Shown here: positions 19,087-27,830 of the stretch, in pieces | Position numbering within the stretch: position 1 is the stretch's first letter | Layout of the letters: every line of letters starts with the position of its first letter | Source of the DNA: Streptomyces thinghirensis | GTDB lineage: Bacteria > Actinomycetota > Actinomycetia > Streptomycetales > Streptomycetaceae | DNA length: 64,000 nucleotides | Direction of reading: 5' to 3' | NCBI GenBank assembly: GCA_021502835.1 | Contig: JAKFGP010000007.1 | Coordinates: 1-64,000, forward strand | The notes under the pieces: generated by a model | What the model saw: the letters and a program-made list of their open reading frames with translations, nothing else | The model's database searches: none | What the model was told of the DNA's origin: nothing | Translations under genes and position numbers: made by a program

Positions 19087-20340
19087 GTGCTCACCGTAGT
19101 CAACGAGGTCGGCAACCACGCGAGACGGCTCTCTGCTGGACGAGATCGTCCGGGAGGGCGCAGGGCGGATGCTGGCCGCCGCTCTGGAAGCAGAAGTCGA
19201 CGCCTATGTTGCCGAGTTGGCCCACGAGCGGGACGACATGGGGCGGCGCCTGGTGGTCCGCAACGGCTACCACCAACCCCGGACGGTCACCACCGCCGCC
19301 GGCGTGATCGAGGTGAAGGCTCCGCGGGTGAAACGACAAGCGCGTCGACGGGACCACCGGCGAACGCAAGCGGTTCTCCTCGGCGATCCTGCCACCCTGG
19401 TGCCGCAAGTCGCCGAAGATTGCCGAGGTGCTGCCGCTGCTCTACCTGCACGGCCTGTCCTCCGGGGACTTCGTGCCCGCGCTGGAACAATTCCTCGGCT
19501 CCTCCGCCGGGCTCTCGTCGGCCACCGTCACCCGGCTGACCACCCAGTGGCAGGCCGACCACGCCGCCTTCCAGGACCGTGACCTGTCCGGCACCGACTA
19601 CGTCTACGTCTGGGTCGACGGCATCCACCTGCGCATACGCCTGGACGAAGCCAAGGCCGCCGTCCTGGTGGTCATCGGCGTGCGCGCGGACGGCACCAAG
19701 GAACTGGTGGCCATGGCCGACGGCTACCGGGAATCGTCCGAGTCGTGGGCCGGGCTGCTGCGGGACTGCGCAAGGCGGGACATGCGCGCGCCCGTGCTGG
19801 CGGTCGGCGATGGCGCTCTCGGGTTCTGGACGGCCCTGCGCGAGGTCTTCCCCACCACCCGCGAGCAGAGGTGCTGGGTTCACAAAACCGCCAATGTCCT
19901 CGACGCCATGCCGAAATCGGCCCAGCCGGCGGCGAAGAAGGCGATCCAGGACATCTACAACGCCGAGGACCGCGAGCACGCCGAGCAGGCGATCAAGACG
20001 TTCACCCAGCTCCACAGTGCGAAGTTCCCCAAGGCCGTCAAGAAGATCACCGACGACCAGGACGTGCTGCTGGAGTTCTACAACTACCCGGCCGAGCACT
20101 GGATCCACCTACGGACCACCAACCCGATCGAGTCGACCTTCGCCACCGTCCGGCTCCGTACCAAGGTCACAGGGGCGCCGGCTCCGCGCCGCCGGCCTGG
20201 CGATGGTGTTCAAGCTCGTCGAGTCGGCCCAGGCACGTTGGCGGGCGGTCAACGGTGCCCACCTCGTGCCGCTCGTCCGCGCCGGAGCCCTCTTCGAACG
20301 CGGCCAGCTCGTCGAGCGCCCCGAAGCGGTGGCCGCGTGA
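19087..20340 (+). CDS. IS256-family (Mutator) transposase
   Basis: GTG at 19087; about 415 residues after three indel corrections. It contains SLLDEIVREGAGRMLAAALE, YVAELAHERDDMGRRLVVRN and GYHQPRTVTTAAGVIEVKAP, then the core LPLLYLHGLSSGDFVPALEQ, DYVYVWVDGIHLRIRL (first Asp), VLAVGDGALGFWTALREVFP (second Asp), REQRCWVHKTANVLDAMPKS and RTTNPIESTFATVRLRTKVT (Glu). These are the IS256 DDE motifs. Terminal repeats were not located. It lies between the two pieces of an IS1380 transposase, so it may have inserted into that element together with the acetyltransferase gene. Confidence 0.9.
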
Positions 20341-20427
20341 AGCGCCCGCCGCGCGGTAAACGAGCTGTCTGTTGGGCGGCTACTGTTGCGCGTCGCCGGC
20401 CAGACTGCGGAAGGTCGGCCGGCGCTA

Positions 20428-21072
20428 CTACGGGTGACCGCGTCGGGTCGAGGGCCCTGCCGGATCCGGTGCTGGGTGCAGGTCCAGCATCATGTCGAGC
20501 GACAGGGAACCGTCCGCCTCGGTGAAGAAGCCGACCGGTTGGAAGCCGTTCTTCTTGTAGTAGCGGATGGCGCGAGGGTTGTCGGCGCGGACGCCGCCCC
20601 ACAGGATGATCCTTGTCCTGCCAAGCAGTCGTGCGACCTCCGTGACAAGCGGGAAGACGAGCGTCCCGACGCCTCGGCCCTGGTAGCCGTCAGCCAGAGT
20701 GGGGCCGAAGCGGCAGTAAGTTGTCTCGGCGAGGCGGATGCCCGCGTCCTGGTAGCGCGCGATGTCCCCAGGAGTCAGAGCGAGGCTGAATTCGAGCAGG
20801 CCGACGATCCTGCCGGACGGCACATCCTCGAGCACCAGCCCGAGCTTGTCGTAGCGCGCGATCGCGTCACACAGCTCCCGGGCGGTCGCAAGGTCGTACC
20901 CGCCGAATGTACTGAAGCGCCTCGATTCGGAGGACAGGGCATCGAGGAACTCGGCCAATTGCCCCGCGTCGACGTGCGTCAGGGGGCGGAGGATGACATC
21001 CGAACCGCCATGAGGTTTCAGGCGGCTTGTCAGGCGAAGGGGATCCTCAGCAATCTCCGTCAGCGTAAGCAC
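20428..21072 (-). CDS. GNAT-family N-acetyltransferase
   Basis: Intact, 214 residues. It begins MLTLTEIAEDPLRLTSRLKP and has the GNAT acetyl-CoA signature GYQGRGVGTLVFPLV near residues 130-145, followed by RADNPRAIRYYKKNGFQPVG, the usual motif B. The N-terminal segment (VILRPLTHVDAGQLAEFLDA) is typical of this fold. The substrate cannot be told. It is one of few uninterrupted genes here and is carried, on the opposite strand to the IS256 transposase, within the disrupted IS1380 element, so it looks like mobile cargo. Confidence 0.85.
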   Translation of the reverse strand: MLTLTEIAEDPLRLTSRLKPHGGSDVILRPLTHVDAGQLAEFLDALSSESRRFSTFGGYDLATARELCDAIARYDKLGLVLEDVPSGRIVGLLEFSLALTPGDIARYQDAGIRLAETTYCRFGPTLADGYQGRGVGTLVFPLVTEVARLLGRTRIILWGGVRADNPRAIRYYKKNGFQPVGFFTEADGSLSLDMMLDLHPAPDPAGPSTRRGHP

Positions 21073-21129
21073 CCCAGCAGCCTCTCTCCGAACCGGCTTC
21101 GAGGAGACAACCTACCGGCTCCCGAGATT

Positions 21130-21805
21130 CCGTAAGAACGATTAATCCTTGCTGGGACGGCACCGTGATCCACAACTCTTGACAATTGCTCTCGGGCGGT
21201 TTCGATGTGGTCCGCGGCGGTGTTGGAGCCTGCGTTGCGGGGCCGCAGCAGGGCGGTTACCGGCTCCCCGGACCCGGCCTGGCCGTGGTCGGCGAACGCG
21301 ACGAGGGGGCGGTGGCCGAAGGTCTTCTTCCGGGGCGCGGTGGTGTCCTGTTTCTCGGAGTGCGCGAGGGATAGCACTCCGCCCATGTCCACGATCACCT
21401 GGCCGTCGGTGGCCGGACTGTTCGCACGGGCCAGCGCGGGCAGAGCTGGATGTTCGGCCCGGTGGCCTCCGATCCCACAGTCTCCCGTGTCATCGGCAGA
21501 CTCGCCGCATCCGGCCCGAAAGCCCACGCGGCGATTCGGGACGCACGTTCCCGAGCACGGGGCGGGTCTGGGAAAAGCATGCCGATGTCGGCCAGACAGC
21601 CCCCGCCGAGTGCGACGGCCAAGGCCACATCCAGCAGGATCTTCCCCGGATCGTGCACGGCCCGCAGCTTGCGCCACGGCGTGAGTGCCACCGATATCGC
21701 GGTGTTCAGAACGGACTTGCGGACCATGTCGGCCAGCAGCAGCGCCCCGGCCTGTGAGTGGAGTGTTTCGCCGTTGTTGAGGGCGAGCTCGGTGATGGCC
21801 GACAA
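21130..21805 (-). pseudogene. IS1380-type transposase N-terminal piece
   Basis: Minus-strand reading over two frames: MSAITELALNNGETLHSQAG, LLADMVRKSVLNTAISVALT, VHDPGKILLDVALAVALGGG, then ATDGQVIVDMGGVLSLAHSE and KTFGHRPLVAFADHGQAGSG, LRPRNAGSNTAADHI. The order (DxGK..LD.A, then D..G.L...H..K, then L R.GNA.SN.A.DHI) is that of IS1380 transposases. It ends at about 21130 where other sequence begins. The C-terminal third is found separately at 18590-18849. Confidence 0.7.
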
Positions 21806-21943
21806 AGTAGAGAAGTCGTATTCTTGCTGTTCAGAAGCGCGTCTCGCCTACGTGACCACCCGTCGGACAACTCGCTTCATGAAAGCGCGAGGTTAGCGGT
21901 CAAACTGTGGGTCGGCGCATAACTGACCAGGAACGGAGACGCC

Positions 21944-22480
21944 GTGACGGACCTCCCCACAGACGGCCAGCCCATCGAAGCTGTGCCGACGGAGTACAGC
22001 GGCACCACCTTCCGTTCCCGGCTCGAAGCCGACTGGGCCCGTACCCTCGATACCCAACGCATCCTCTGGCAGTACGAGCCCGAGCGAGTCATCCTGCCGT
22101 CAGGGGCGCATTATCTGCCGGCCTTCTGGCTGCCCGAGATCGGGACATGGCTTGAGGTCAAGGGACCAGCCACTCCCCGTAAGGAAAGGCCGTCGAGCTG
22201 GGCAAGACGCGCCTGCCGCTGCGACGGCCCCTGCGCCTGTGCGTGGCCCGGTGGCGAGATGGTCCTCCTTGGCTGGGTCCCGGAACGCACCCACGGCGAC
22301 ATCAACGTGGCAGGCAGCCGGTCGGGCTATGCCAGTTGGGCCGCCGCTCACGGGCCCAGCGCGTACTTCGTGTTGTGCCCATGGTGCGGGCTCAGACAGT
22401 GGATCACCCTGCGGCGTCCGTGGAAGTGCGGCGCCTGTTGCCGCGGTCTGGAAAGCGAGGAGCTGTTCCAGCCCCGATGA
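21944..22480 (+). CDS. PD-(D/E)XK-like protein with zinc ribbon, catalytic Asp replaced
   Basis: Intact, 178 residues from ATG 21944. The N-terminal half (YSGTTFRSRLEADWARTLDT, LWQYEPERVILPSGAHYLPA, then FWLPEIGTWLEVKGP) follows a common Streptomyces family with the PD-(D/E)XK fold. There the motif normally reads YLPDFWLPE...W.EVKG. Here the Asp is Ala (YLPAF), while E-V-K is kept, so cleavage may be lost. A short Cys-rich segment (RACRCDGPCACAWPG) precedes GEMVLLGWVPERTHGDINVA. The C-terminus has CPWCGL...WKCGACC, a zinc ribbon. The stop overlaps the start of a possible short frame. Function is unknown; a DNA-related role is inferred. Confidence 0.65.
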   Translation: MTDLPTDGQPIEAVPTEYSGTTFRSRLEADWARTLDTQRILWQYEPERVILPSGAHYLPAFWLPEIGTWLEVKGPATPRKERPSSWARRACRCDGPCACAWPGGEMVLLGWVPERTHGDINVAGSRSGYASWAAAHGPSAYFVLCPWCGLRQWITLRRPWKCGACCRGLESEELFQPR

Positions 22481-22484
22481 CCGT

Positions 22485-22622
22485 GTGCTGCCTTTCGGGA
22501 GCGGCTCGGTATGGTCGCCTGCGGACACGGCGGCCATCCGCAGGGAGATCGCCGAACAGATTGCTGAGGCAGAGGCCGCCGATTCGGGCCACTCTCGCTC
22601 GGAGGCCCCGTACGAAGAGTGA
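22485..22622 (+). CDS. Possible small acidic protein
   Basis: A GTG five bases after the previous stop opens about 45 codons: VLPFGSGSVWSPADTAAIRR, EIAEQIAEAEAADSGHSRSE. The helix-rich acidic composition is unlike the shadows around it. No motif is recognised. It would be co-transcribed with the zinc-ribbon protein. Confidence 0.35.
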   Translation: MLPFGSGSVWSPADTAAIRREIAEQIAEAEAADSGHSRSEAPYEE

Positions 22623-22892
22623 GGGCGCGGGCGCCCACTCGCGGGTGAAGGTCCACTCTCGCCCGGCACCGACTGGGCGCCGTGCTGCCGCTACGAGGCG
22701 GCGACACTTCGACGGCTCCCCCAGGGGCGGTCGGTCGGGGGTGCTGAACCCGGCAGACCTGGAACAGATTGGCGAGCCCTGCGTTTTCAAATCATGGCGG
22801 CTCGAACACAACGGGCCGCTTCCGCCCCTCTCGCTGGCCTGCGTCGAACACATGGGTAGGGTCGCGGTACCTCGAGCTGGAGAGGTAGCCGC

Positions 22893-23219
22893 ATGGACCC
22901 CGAGATCGTGATCGCGCAGACGACCAGTGACGACGAGGAGCAGGCGAAGAACCTCGCCAGAGGCGCTGTTGAGAGCAAACTGGCGGCGGGCGTCCACATC
23001 GATGCGCCCATCACCGCCTTCTACTGGTGGCAGGGGAAGGTCGAGGCGGCAGGGGAGTGGCGGATCTCCTACATGACGTCGGCGGATCGCCTCCCCGCGC
23101 TAGAGGCATGGCTGCACGAGAGGCACCCGTACGACGTCCCCCAGTGGATCACGCTGCCTGTGACCGGAGGGTCGGAGGCGTACCTGTCCTGGGTCGTCGA
23201 CGAGACGCGCCCGGGGTAA
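22893..23219 (+). CDS. cutA: Divalent cation tolerance protein CutA
   Basis: Intact, 108 residues. It shows the CutA pattern throughout: VIAQTTSDDEEQAKNLARGA (TT.... A..LA), VESKLAAGVHIDAPITAFYW (LAA.v.i), WWQGKVEAAGEWRISYMTSA (W.G.....EW.l..KT, here with Met-Thr), ALEAWLHERHPYDVPQWITL (HPY..P.I) and YLSWVVDETRP (YL.W). CutA forms trimers and has been linked to copper tolerance, although its role in most bacteria is unclear. It is separated from the previous gene by about 270 bases without a gene and lies convergent to the XRE regulator. Confidence 0.95.
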   Translation: MDPEIVIAQTTSDDEEQAKNLARGAVESKLAAGVHIDAPITAFYWWQGKVEAAGEWRISYMTSADRLPALEAWLHERHPYDVPQWITLPVTGGSEAYLSWVVDETRPG

Positions 23220-23269
23220 GGGCCCCACTACAGCGCCTCGCTCTCACCGAGCCTGTGCGCTTCGACGCT

Positions 23270-24521
23270 TCACAGCGTCGCGAACGTCAGCAGGTGGCTG
23301 GCCAGGTCATGCTCAGTGTCGGAGAGCCCGGCAGCGATGGCCTGAGCCCGCTGCCGGCCCATGGTGTTGGGCTTCGACTCCGCCGCTGCGGCGAACTGGT
23401 GCGCTACGTAGGCCCCGCGATCTACGTCACCGCCGCGCAGAAGGGCGGACGCCAGGTCACCCAGGACGACCACACCGGACTCGGGTAGTTCACCGCCGAG
23501 GCGCTCGACTGCGGAGTCGGCCGTGGCAGCCAGCTCCTGACGCTTGAGTTCGCCGTAGACCGAGAGGGTTAACGAGTCCATGCGGTATGGCGTCACGAAG
23601 CGGACCCACGCCTGCTCGCTCGTATGGTCGGCGAAGTCATAAGCGAACTCGGCCTGGTCGAGAGCACGAAGGGCGCCAGCGTCATCGCCTGACTGAGCGG
23701 CTTCCTCGGCATACCGGCCCAGAGCCCATGCTGCGGCGGTTGCGTTGCCACGTCCGCGTACGTCCTGAGCTGCCTGCGAAAGCATCTCCAGCGCCTTCGC
23801 TGGGCTGGGGGCACCGTAGCTCGCGTAGCCCAGAGCGAGAGCGCGCAGCGGAGGGTGTCCAGCCTGTTTCGCGCACTCCGAGGTCACCCGTAATAGGAAG
23901 TGGCCTTGTCCTGCTCGCCGAGGTCCCAGGCGACCCACCCAGCAAGAGCGGCAGTCTCCCCGGCCGCGATGGTCAGGGCTCGCTCGTGGGCTCCGGCGCG
24001 GGGAAGGGCTGCGGTGATCGCGTCCAAGTGCGCCTCGACGCGGGACTGCAGGCTGAGCGCACTCTCGTTCAGCTCGTCCACGTGCAACGTGGCCGCATGA
24101 TCAATAAGCACCCCCGCGGACTCAGGGTCGATCTTGGAACCCTTGCTGAGTGCGTACGCCAGCCGGCCCCACGGCTCCGCAGCCGCAGCCGCAGCCGCAC
24201 CGATGACTGCGCCTCCCAGCAGCGTTCGGCGTTTCACGTCGTCCAGGTCCTCCACCTCGGCCTTGTTCTTCTCTCGCCGCCTCGCGCGGGCGGCTCTCGC
24301 CTCGCGCAGTAGCGGCTCTAGCGGACGCCGCAGGCCAAGGCGATGTTCCCCAGGGTGTGGTCCGTCGGAACGTTCGCACCGTTCTCGTACCGGTTCACCT
24401 CTCGGCGGGTCACCGTTGCCCGGCCAGGAAGCGGCGTTGATCCGCCGGCCTGCTCGTCCTGCGTCCGATTCGCGTTACGCCGCAGGTGACGGAGCAGCTC
24501 GGCAAATGGATCCGCTGCCAT
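23270..24521 (-). CDS. XRE-family regulator with TPR-like C-terminus (reconstructed)
   Basis: ATG at 24521: MAADPFAELLRHLRRNANRT, an XRE helix-turn-helix (TVTRREVNRYENGANVPTDH and LGNIALACGV), then an Arg-rich linker. After one indel it reads DVKRRTLLGGAVIGAAAAAA, DHAATLHVDELNESALSLQS and LTIAAGETAALAGWVAWDLG. A second indel leads to TPR-like helices (ALRALALGYASYGAPSPAKA, GNATAAAWALGRYAEEAAQS). About 410 residues, the usual size of the large Streptomyces family of such regulators. It is divergent from the HATPase gene that heads the biosynthetic-type locus, so it is the likely pathway switch. Confidence 0.8.
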
Positions 24522-24573
24522 GAGTCTGACCCCTATCCGTGGAGAAAGCCAATACTCTCCTCAACTCCCCCTG

Positions 24574-24612
24574 ATTTTCCCCCTTGACAAAGATTTCCCC
24601 CTCCGGTTTCCC
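24574..24612. promoter_or_regulatory. Divergent promoter region with TTTCCCC repeats
   Basis: Between the XRE gene and the HATPase gene there are three TTTCCCC direct repeats (about 24574, 24594 and 24606). The first two lie roughly two helix turns apart. A TTGACA at 24584-24589 could be a -35 box. No clear -10 is seen. These repeats are candidates for XRE binding. Confidence 0.35.
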
Positions 24613-24648
24613 CTGTTCCGGATGGCGCAGCCACGGTGCGATGTGCTC

Positions 24649-25168
24649 ATGACCACGCACCGGACAGCAACGCCGTCCCGACCACGGGGCGACGACGGTG
24701 GCGCCCACGTCGTCGACGTCGCGACCGCTCGGTGTCCGCTGGCCTCTCACGTCTTCGAGATGGCCATGGAGCCGGTAGATGTGCACGTCGCTCAAGCGCG
24801 ACGAACGACGGCCACCGTACTGAAGCACTGGTCGTTGCCGGAGACGCCGGCAGAGGACGCCCGGCTCGTCGTCTCGGAGTTGGTGTCCAACGCGATCATC
24901 CACGGTTCCGGGGGACGTCCGACTGCGACTGCGACACGACGAGCACGAGCTTCGAATCCGAGTCACCGACGACAGCCCGGCACCGGCGAGGCGACGACGT
25001 GCAAGCGCCGCCGGCCTCGGCGGTCGAGGGCTGCACCTTGTCGCCTGCTTGTCGCTTCGGTGGGGCGTCGCGGACGGCGGCCGGACGACGTACGCGGTCA
25101 TCCCCACTCTCACGGAGGCACCTCCATGTCGCCGCACAACGCAGTCAAGCACGGAGCCGACGTGTTGA
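24649..25168 (+). CDS. HATPase-domain protein (RsbW-like anti-sigma/switch kinase)
   Basis: ATG at 24649; one indel near 24915. GHKL ATPase signatures are present: N-box ARLVVSELVSNAIIHGSG, G1 box RVTDDSPAPA, G2 box AAGLGGRGLHLV, and then WGVADGGRTTYAVIP, the usual end strand. About 170 residues. Proteins like this in Streptomyces act as anti-sigma factors or as partner ATPases of regulators. Here it is divergent from an XRE regulator and upstream of the enzyme genes, so a regulatory role in the locus is inferred. Confidence 0.8.
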
Positions 25169-25358
25169 GCCTCGTCGCCTTTGATCGGGGGCGAGAGAAG
25201 CACACGGGCGGTGGGGCGCCGACCGCTGGCCTTGACTACCCGAGCTGGTTTCGCACCTCTGCCCCGGTGAAGCGCCAGTCCCGAGCTGGCCAACTCCGAG
25301 GCTTACGCCAGCACTTCTACCGTCAGGCCATCGGCGCGCAGGCCGATCAGCGCTGCGC

Positions 25359-25733
25359 GTGCTGGCGTACAGCCTGGTACCGAGTCCGAGGGTCCGACCT
25401 GACGAGGACTGGGGGACGCTACAGGCTGAGGCCGACCAGCTCGGTTACGCGATCGCCGCCCGGCTCCACGATGTGGCGGTCCCGGTGACCACGACGTACT
25501 TCCCGGCATCCAGTGCGAGCCAGGGCGTCTACACGCCGCCTTGGGATCGACCTGGTTGGCGGGAAGCCGAGCGGCAGCTCCGAGAGGGCTTGGCCGACGG
25601 CGTGCTCGTCCTCGACCGGCACAACATCAGCTCCGATGACGACGAGTACCACGCCGTGGTCAGACACCTGGGCGAGCACTGCCGGGCGTTTCTCCACCTC
25701 GTGATCTCCGAGGAGCCCGTCGCGCCGACTTGA
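25359..25733 (+). CDS. Hypothetical protein, possibly resolvase-like fold
   Basis: GTG at 25359 gives 124 residues: VLAYSLVPSPRVRPDEDWGT, LQAEADQLGYAIAARLHDVA, WREAERQLREGLADGVLVLD, RHNISSDDDEYHAVVRHLGE and HCRAFLHLVI. The pattern of a long helix, then a hydrophobic strand with 'vlDrhnISSdd.EY', then helix and strand recalls the N-terminal catalytic fold of serine recombinases. The serine nucleophile motif is not seen, so this is only a structural guess. The reading can be extended upstream by ~30 codons, so the start is uncertain. Such proteins often sit beside HATPase genes in Streptomyces. Confidence 0.55.
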   Translation: MLAYSLVPSPRVRPDEDWGTLQAEADQLGYAIAARLHDVAVPVTTTYFPASSASQGVYTPPWDRPGWREAERQLREGLADGVLVLDRHNISSDDDEYHAVVRHLGEHCRAFLHLVISEEPVAPT

Positions 25734-25750
25734 AGCGTCCGCTGCGCTGG

Positions 25751-25849
25751 ATGGACAGGAAGGGCTGGGGCTGGCGGCAGATCAGCGCCCAGATCGCCCT
25801 GATCGTCACCGTGAGCGTCGTGCTCGTCTTCACCTTCAAATACACCTGA
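25751..25849 (+). CDS. Small single-pass membrane protein
   Basis: About 32 residues from ATG 25751 (or from a TTG at 25730 overlapping the previous stop): MDRKGWGWRQISAQIALIVT, then VSVVLVFTFKYT. One hydrophobic helix with a basic, Trp-rich cytoplasmic start. It lies 17 bases after the previous gene and 12 before the next, so it is part of the same transcript. Confidence 0.5.
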   Translation: MDRKGWGWRQISAQIALIVTVSVVLVFTFKYT

Positions 25850-25861
25850 CCGAGGGCTGAC

Positions 25862-26115
25862 CATGACTTTCGAGGGACACATCGATCGTGCGCCGCGCCT
25901 CCTGCCGCACCGCGAGCAGGGTGAAGCGCTCCTCGCCATCAGGGAGGCCGCCCTCGGCACCCAGCGAAGAGGGGATCGACCTCTTCGCCGTTCCCGCTGG
26001 TGAGGTTCAGGGGCGTGGCTTCGACCTCTCGCGCTTTCACCGGCTCGCGCGCCTGCCGGCCGTGCCGGACGGATCGACCTCGCCTTCGGCTGACGGCCCG
26101 CCGGGCGCGGCCTGA
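25862..26115 (+). CDS. Hypothetical protein, about 84 residues
   Basis: ATG at 25862: MTFEGHIDRAPRLLPHREQG, EALLAIREAAL. After one indel it reads SEEGIDLFAVPAGEVQGRGF and DLSRFHRLARLPAVPDGSTS to a stop at 26115. Balanced composition supports a gene. No motif recognised. It lies between the small membrane protein and the DUF6082-like gene on the same strand. Confidence 0.5.
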
Positions 26116-26209
26116 CTCTCCTCAAGCGAGCACGGCGGCGACCACCACTGCCCCGGATGCCGCCGCCGGTTGCCACACCGACCCATCCATCCTCGAGTAA
26201 AGGTCGCAG

Positions 26210-26691
26210 ATGAACCGTCCCGTTCTCGCTCTGGCCGCCACCATCGCCCTCGCGTCCGCGTGCACATCGCCCAGCGTCGCCAGCAGCACCGCCAGTCCCT
26301 GGAGTTGGCAGTGCACCAGGCCCACGGCCGCATGCTCGAAGTCGCGACCACACACCCGGACTTGGACCCGATCTGGGTGCGTAACCATCCCGATCACGTC
26401 AAGGACGACGAATCGGGTCCGCTCCTGATGTGCCAGTGGTGGCTTGAGTTCTGGCGCACGGGCCTCAATCTCAGGGTGTTCACGCCCGCCGTCCTGCGGC
26501 AGAACGCGCGGAACTTCATGCAGGACCCGATGGCCCTCAGGGCGTGGGCCCTGACCCGCCACGGGCGTGCTCTGCAGTCCCGAGGGCGATGGGACCGCTT
26601 GCACGTGGCGTTGCTCGACGCGGCGTTCGAGGAGGCCGGCGGTCCGGCCCAGTACCCCGAGTTGGAACTGGCCCCGGCTTCGGCCCTCTGA
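26210..26691 (+). CDS. DUF6082-like membrane protein
   Basis: ATG at 26210 gives MNRPVLALAATIALA, a membrane helix. After an indel near 26262 it reads VHIAQRRQQHRQSLELAVHQ, AHGRMLEVATTHPDLDPIWV, LLMCQWWLEFWRTGLNLRVF, RQNARNFMQDPMALRAWALT and RHGRALQSRGRWDRLHVALL. An N-terminal helix followed by Q.RQ.R.... and an aromatic helical domain is typical of the actinobacterial DUF6082 family, of unknown role. These are often found near regulators and RiPP or secondary-metabolite genes (recollection). About 160 residues. Confidence 0.6.
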
Positions 26692-26722
26692 GGCACGACG
26701 ACACCCTGACGAGAGGACGATC

Positions 26723-27390
26723 ATGACCGTTCCCGCTTGCGGATCGCCACCCGCTCCGGCTGCGCCGAGCGACCACGGGTCGCGCGCTCTTCTCCTCGAC
26801 CTCGACGGGGTCCTCCTCGACACGCGTCCCGTGATGCGGAGGGCGTGGCAGAGGGTCCAGGAGGTCCATGGCGTCGCGCTTCCGTTTCGTGACTACGAGC
26901 GCCACCTGGGTCGCGAGTTCGGGGACATCATGGAGCGCCTGGGCGTGACCGATGCCGAGGCGGTCCGTAGGACGTACGAGGCGGAGTCCGTGTCCACCGC
27001 GCACCTCGCGGAGGAGTTCGCCGGCATCGTCGAGACGCTCCACGCCTTCGTGGCCGCCGACTGGCGGCTGGGCGTCGTGACGTCCAAGCACGTCGACCGG
27101 GCGGCCCCGCCCTCGCGCGCCTCGGGGTGTCCCTTCCGCGACCATCCGCACGCCCCGCCGGCGCGGGCCGGATGAAGCCGGCCCCGGACCCGCTCCTCCT
27201 GGCGCTGGCCGACCTGGAGTCGACCCCGCCTCCGCCGTCTACGTGGGTGACATGGCGGTCGACCAGGAGTCGGCCGCACGCGCCGGCGTCCCCTTAGTGC
27301 ACGCTGGGTGGGGCTACGGGCAGCCGACGGCTCCCGCCCCGGAGACGGTCTCGTCCCCCAGGGAACTGCTGGAGCCTCCTCCCCGCCAAG
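26723..27390 (+). CDS. HAD-superfamily phosphatase (reconstructed)
   Basis: ATG at 26723 behind GAGAGGACGAT. HAD motif I LLLDLDGVLLDTRPVM (nucleophile Asp and acid Asp) lies at residues ~22-37. The helical cap follows: RRAWQRVQEVHGVALPFRDY, FGDIMERLGVTDAEAVRRTY. Motif II is RLGVVTSKHVDRA. After indels comes a motif III Lys (MKPAPDPLLLALADLES) and motif IV VYVGDMAVDQESAARAGVPL. About 215 residues, like phosphoglycolate-phosphatase-type enzymes acting on sugar or nucleotide phosphates. The stop codon is obscured by an indel. In this locus it probably removes a phosphate from a pathway intermediate (inference). Confidence 0.8.
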
Positions 27391-27830
27391 CAGCTCGTCG
27401 AGGGGAGCACGGTGTGGCCCCGCACCACTGGTGGCCTCGGCCTGGTCCGCTCCTCCAACGTCGGGAAGCCGACGTGGATCTCGTCGGAACCGGCGCCCTG
27501 GCGCACGCGCGAACCGACCACATCCACACGACGGACCTTGATGCGACGGCCGTCGACAAAGCAGTTACTGCGCTCCGGCGTCGTAGACGTCATGGAGGCC
27601 GTCGACCGCTACAGCGCCAAGTGGGCCGCCACCCCGGGCGGAGCCGACTGGCTCCACGTTCAGCACGTCCCCGTGCGACGCTTCGTCGCCGAGATCGTGC
27701 GCAAGCTCCTGGCCCTGAACTCCTGGGCACCGTTCGCCTCCGCCCCAGGGCCCCTGATCCGGCCCCCTACGAAGGTCTCGTGGGACTGCGTTCGAGCAGC
27801 TCGCGGGAGTACCTGGCCTACACCGTGACA
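27391..27830 (+). CDS. Unresolved coding region, perhaps N-terminal half of the next protein
   Basis: Coding-like but not recognised. Pieces include LPAKQLVEGSTVWPRTTGGL, GLVRSSNVGKPTWISS, DHIHTTDLDATAVDKAVTAL, VVDVMEAVDRYSAKWAATPG, GADWLHVQHVPVRRFVAEIV and RKLLALNSWAPFASAPG. They lie in different frames and need at least three corrections. No stop is needed between this and the glycosyltransferase-like reading that follows, so the two may form one ~600-residue protein, or a separate ~150-residue gene. Confidence 0.45.

Noticed and set aside
14401..23219. tRNA or att site for the excisionase-bearing element
   Set aside because: I found no tRNA-like cloverleaf sequence or long direct repeat that would mark the ends by eye.
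24649..26691. RiPP precursor among the small genes before the HAD enzyme
   Set aside because: The small products are a single-pass membrane protein and soluble helical proteins without a Cys/Ser/Thr-rich core or a leader, and no RiPP-modifying enzyme is nearby.
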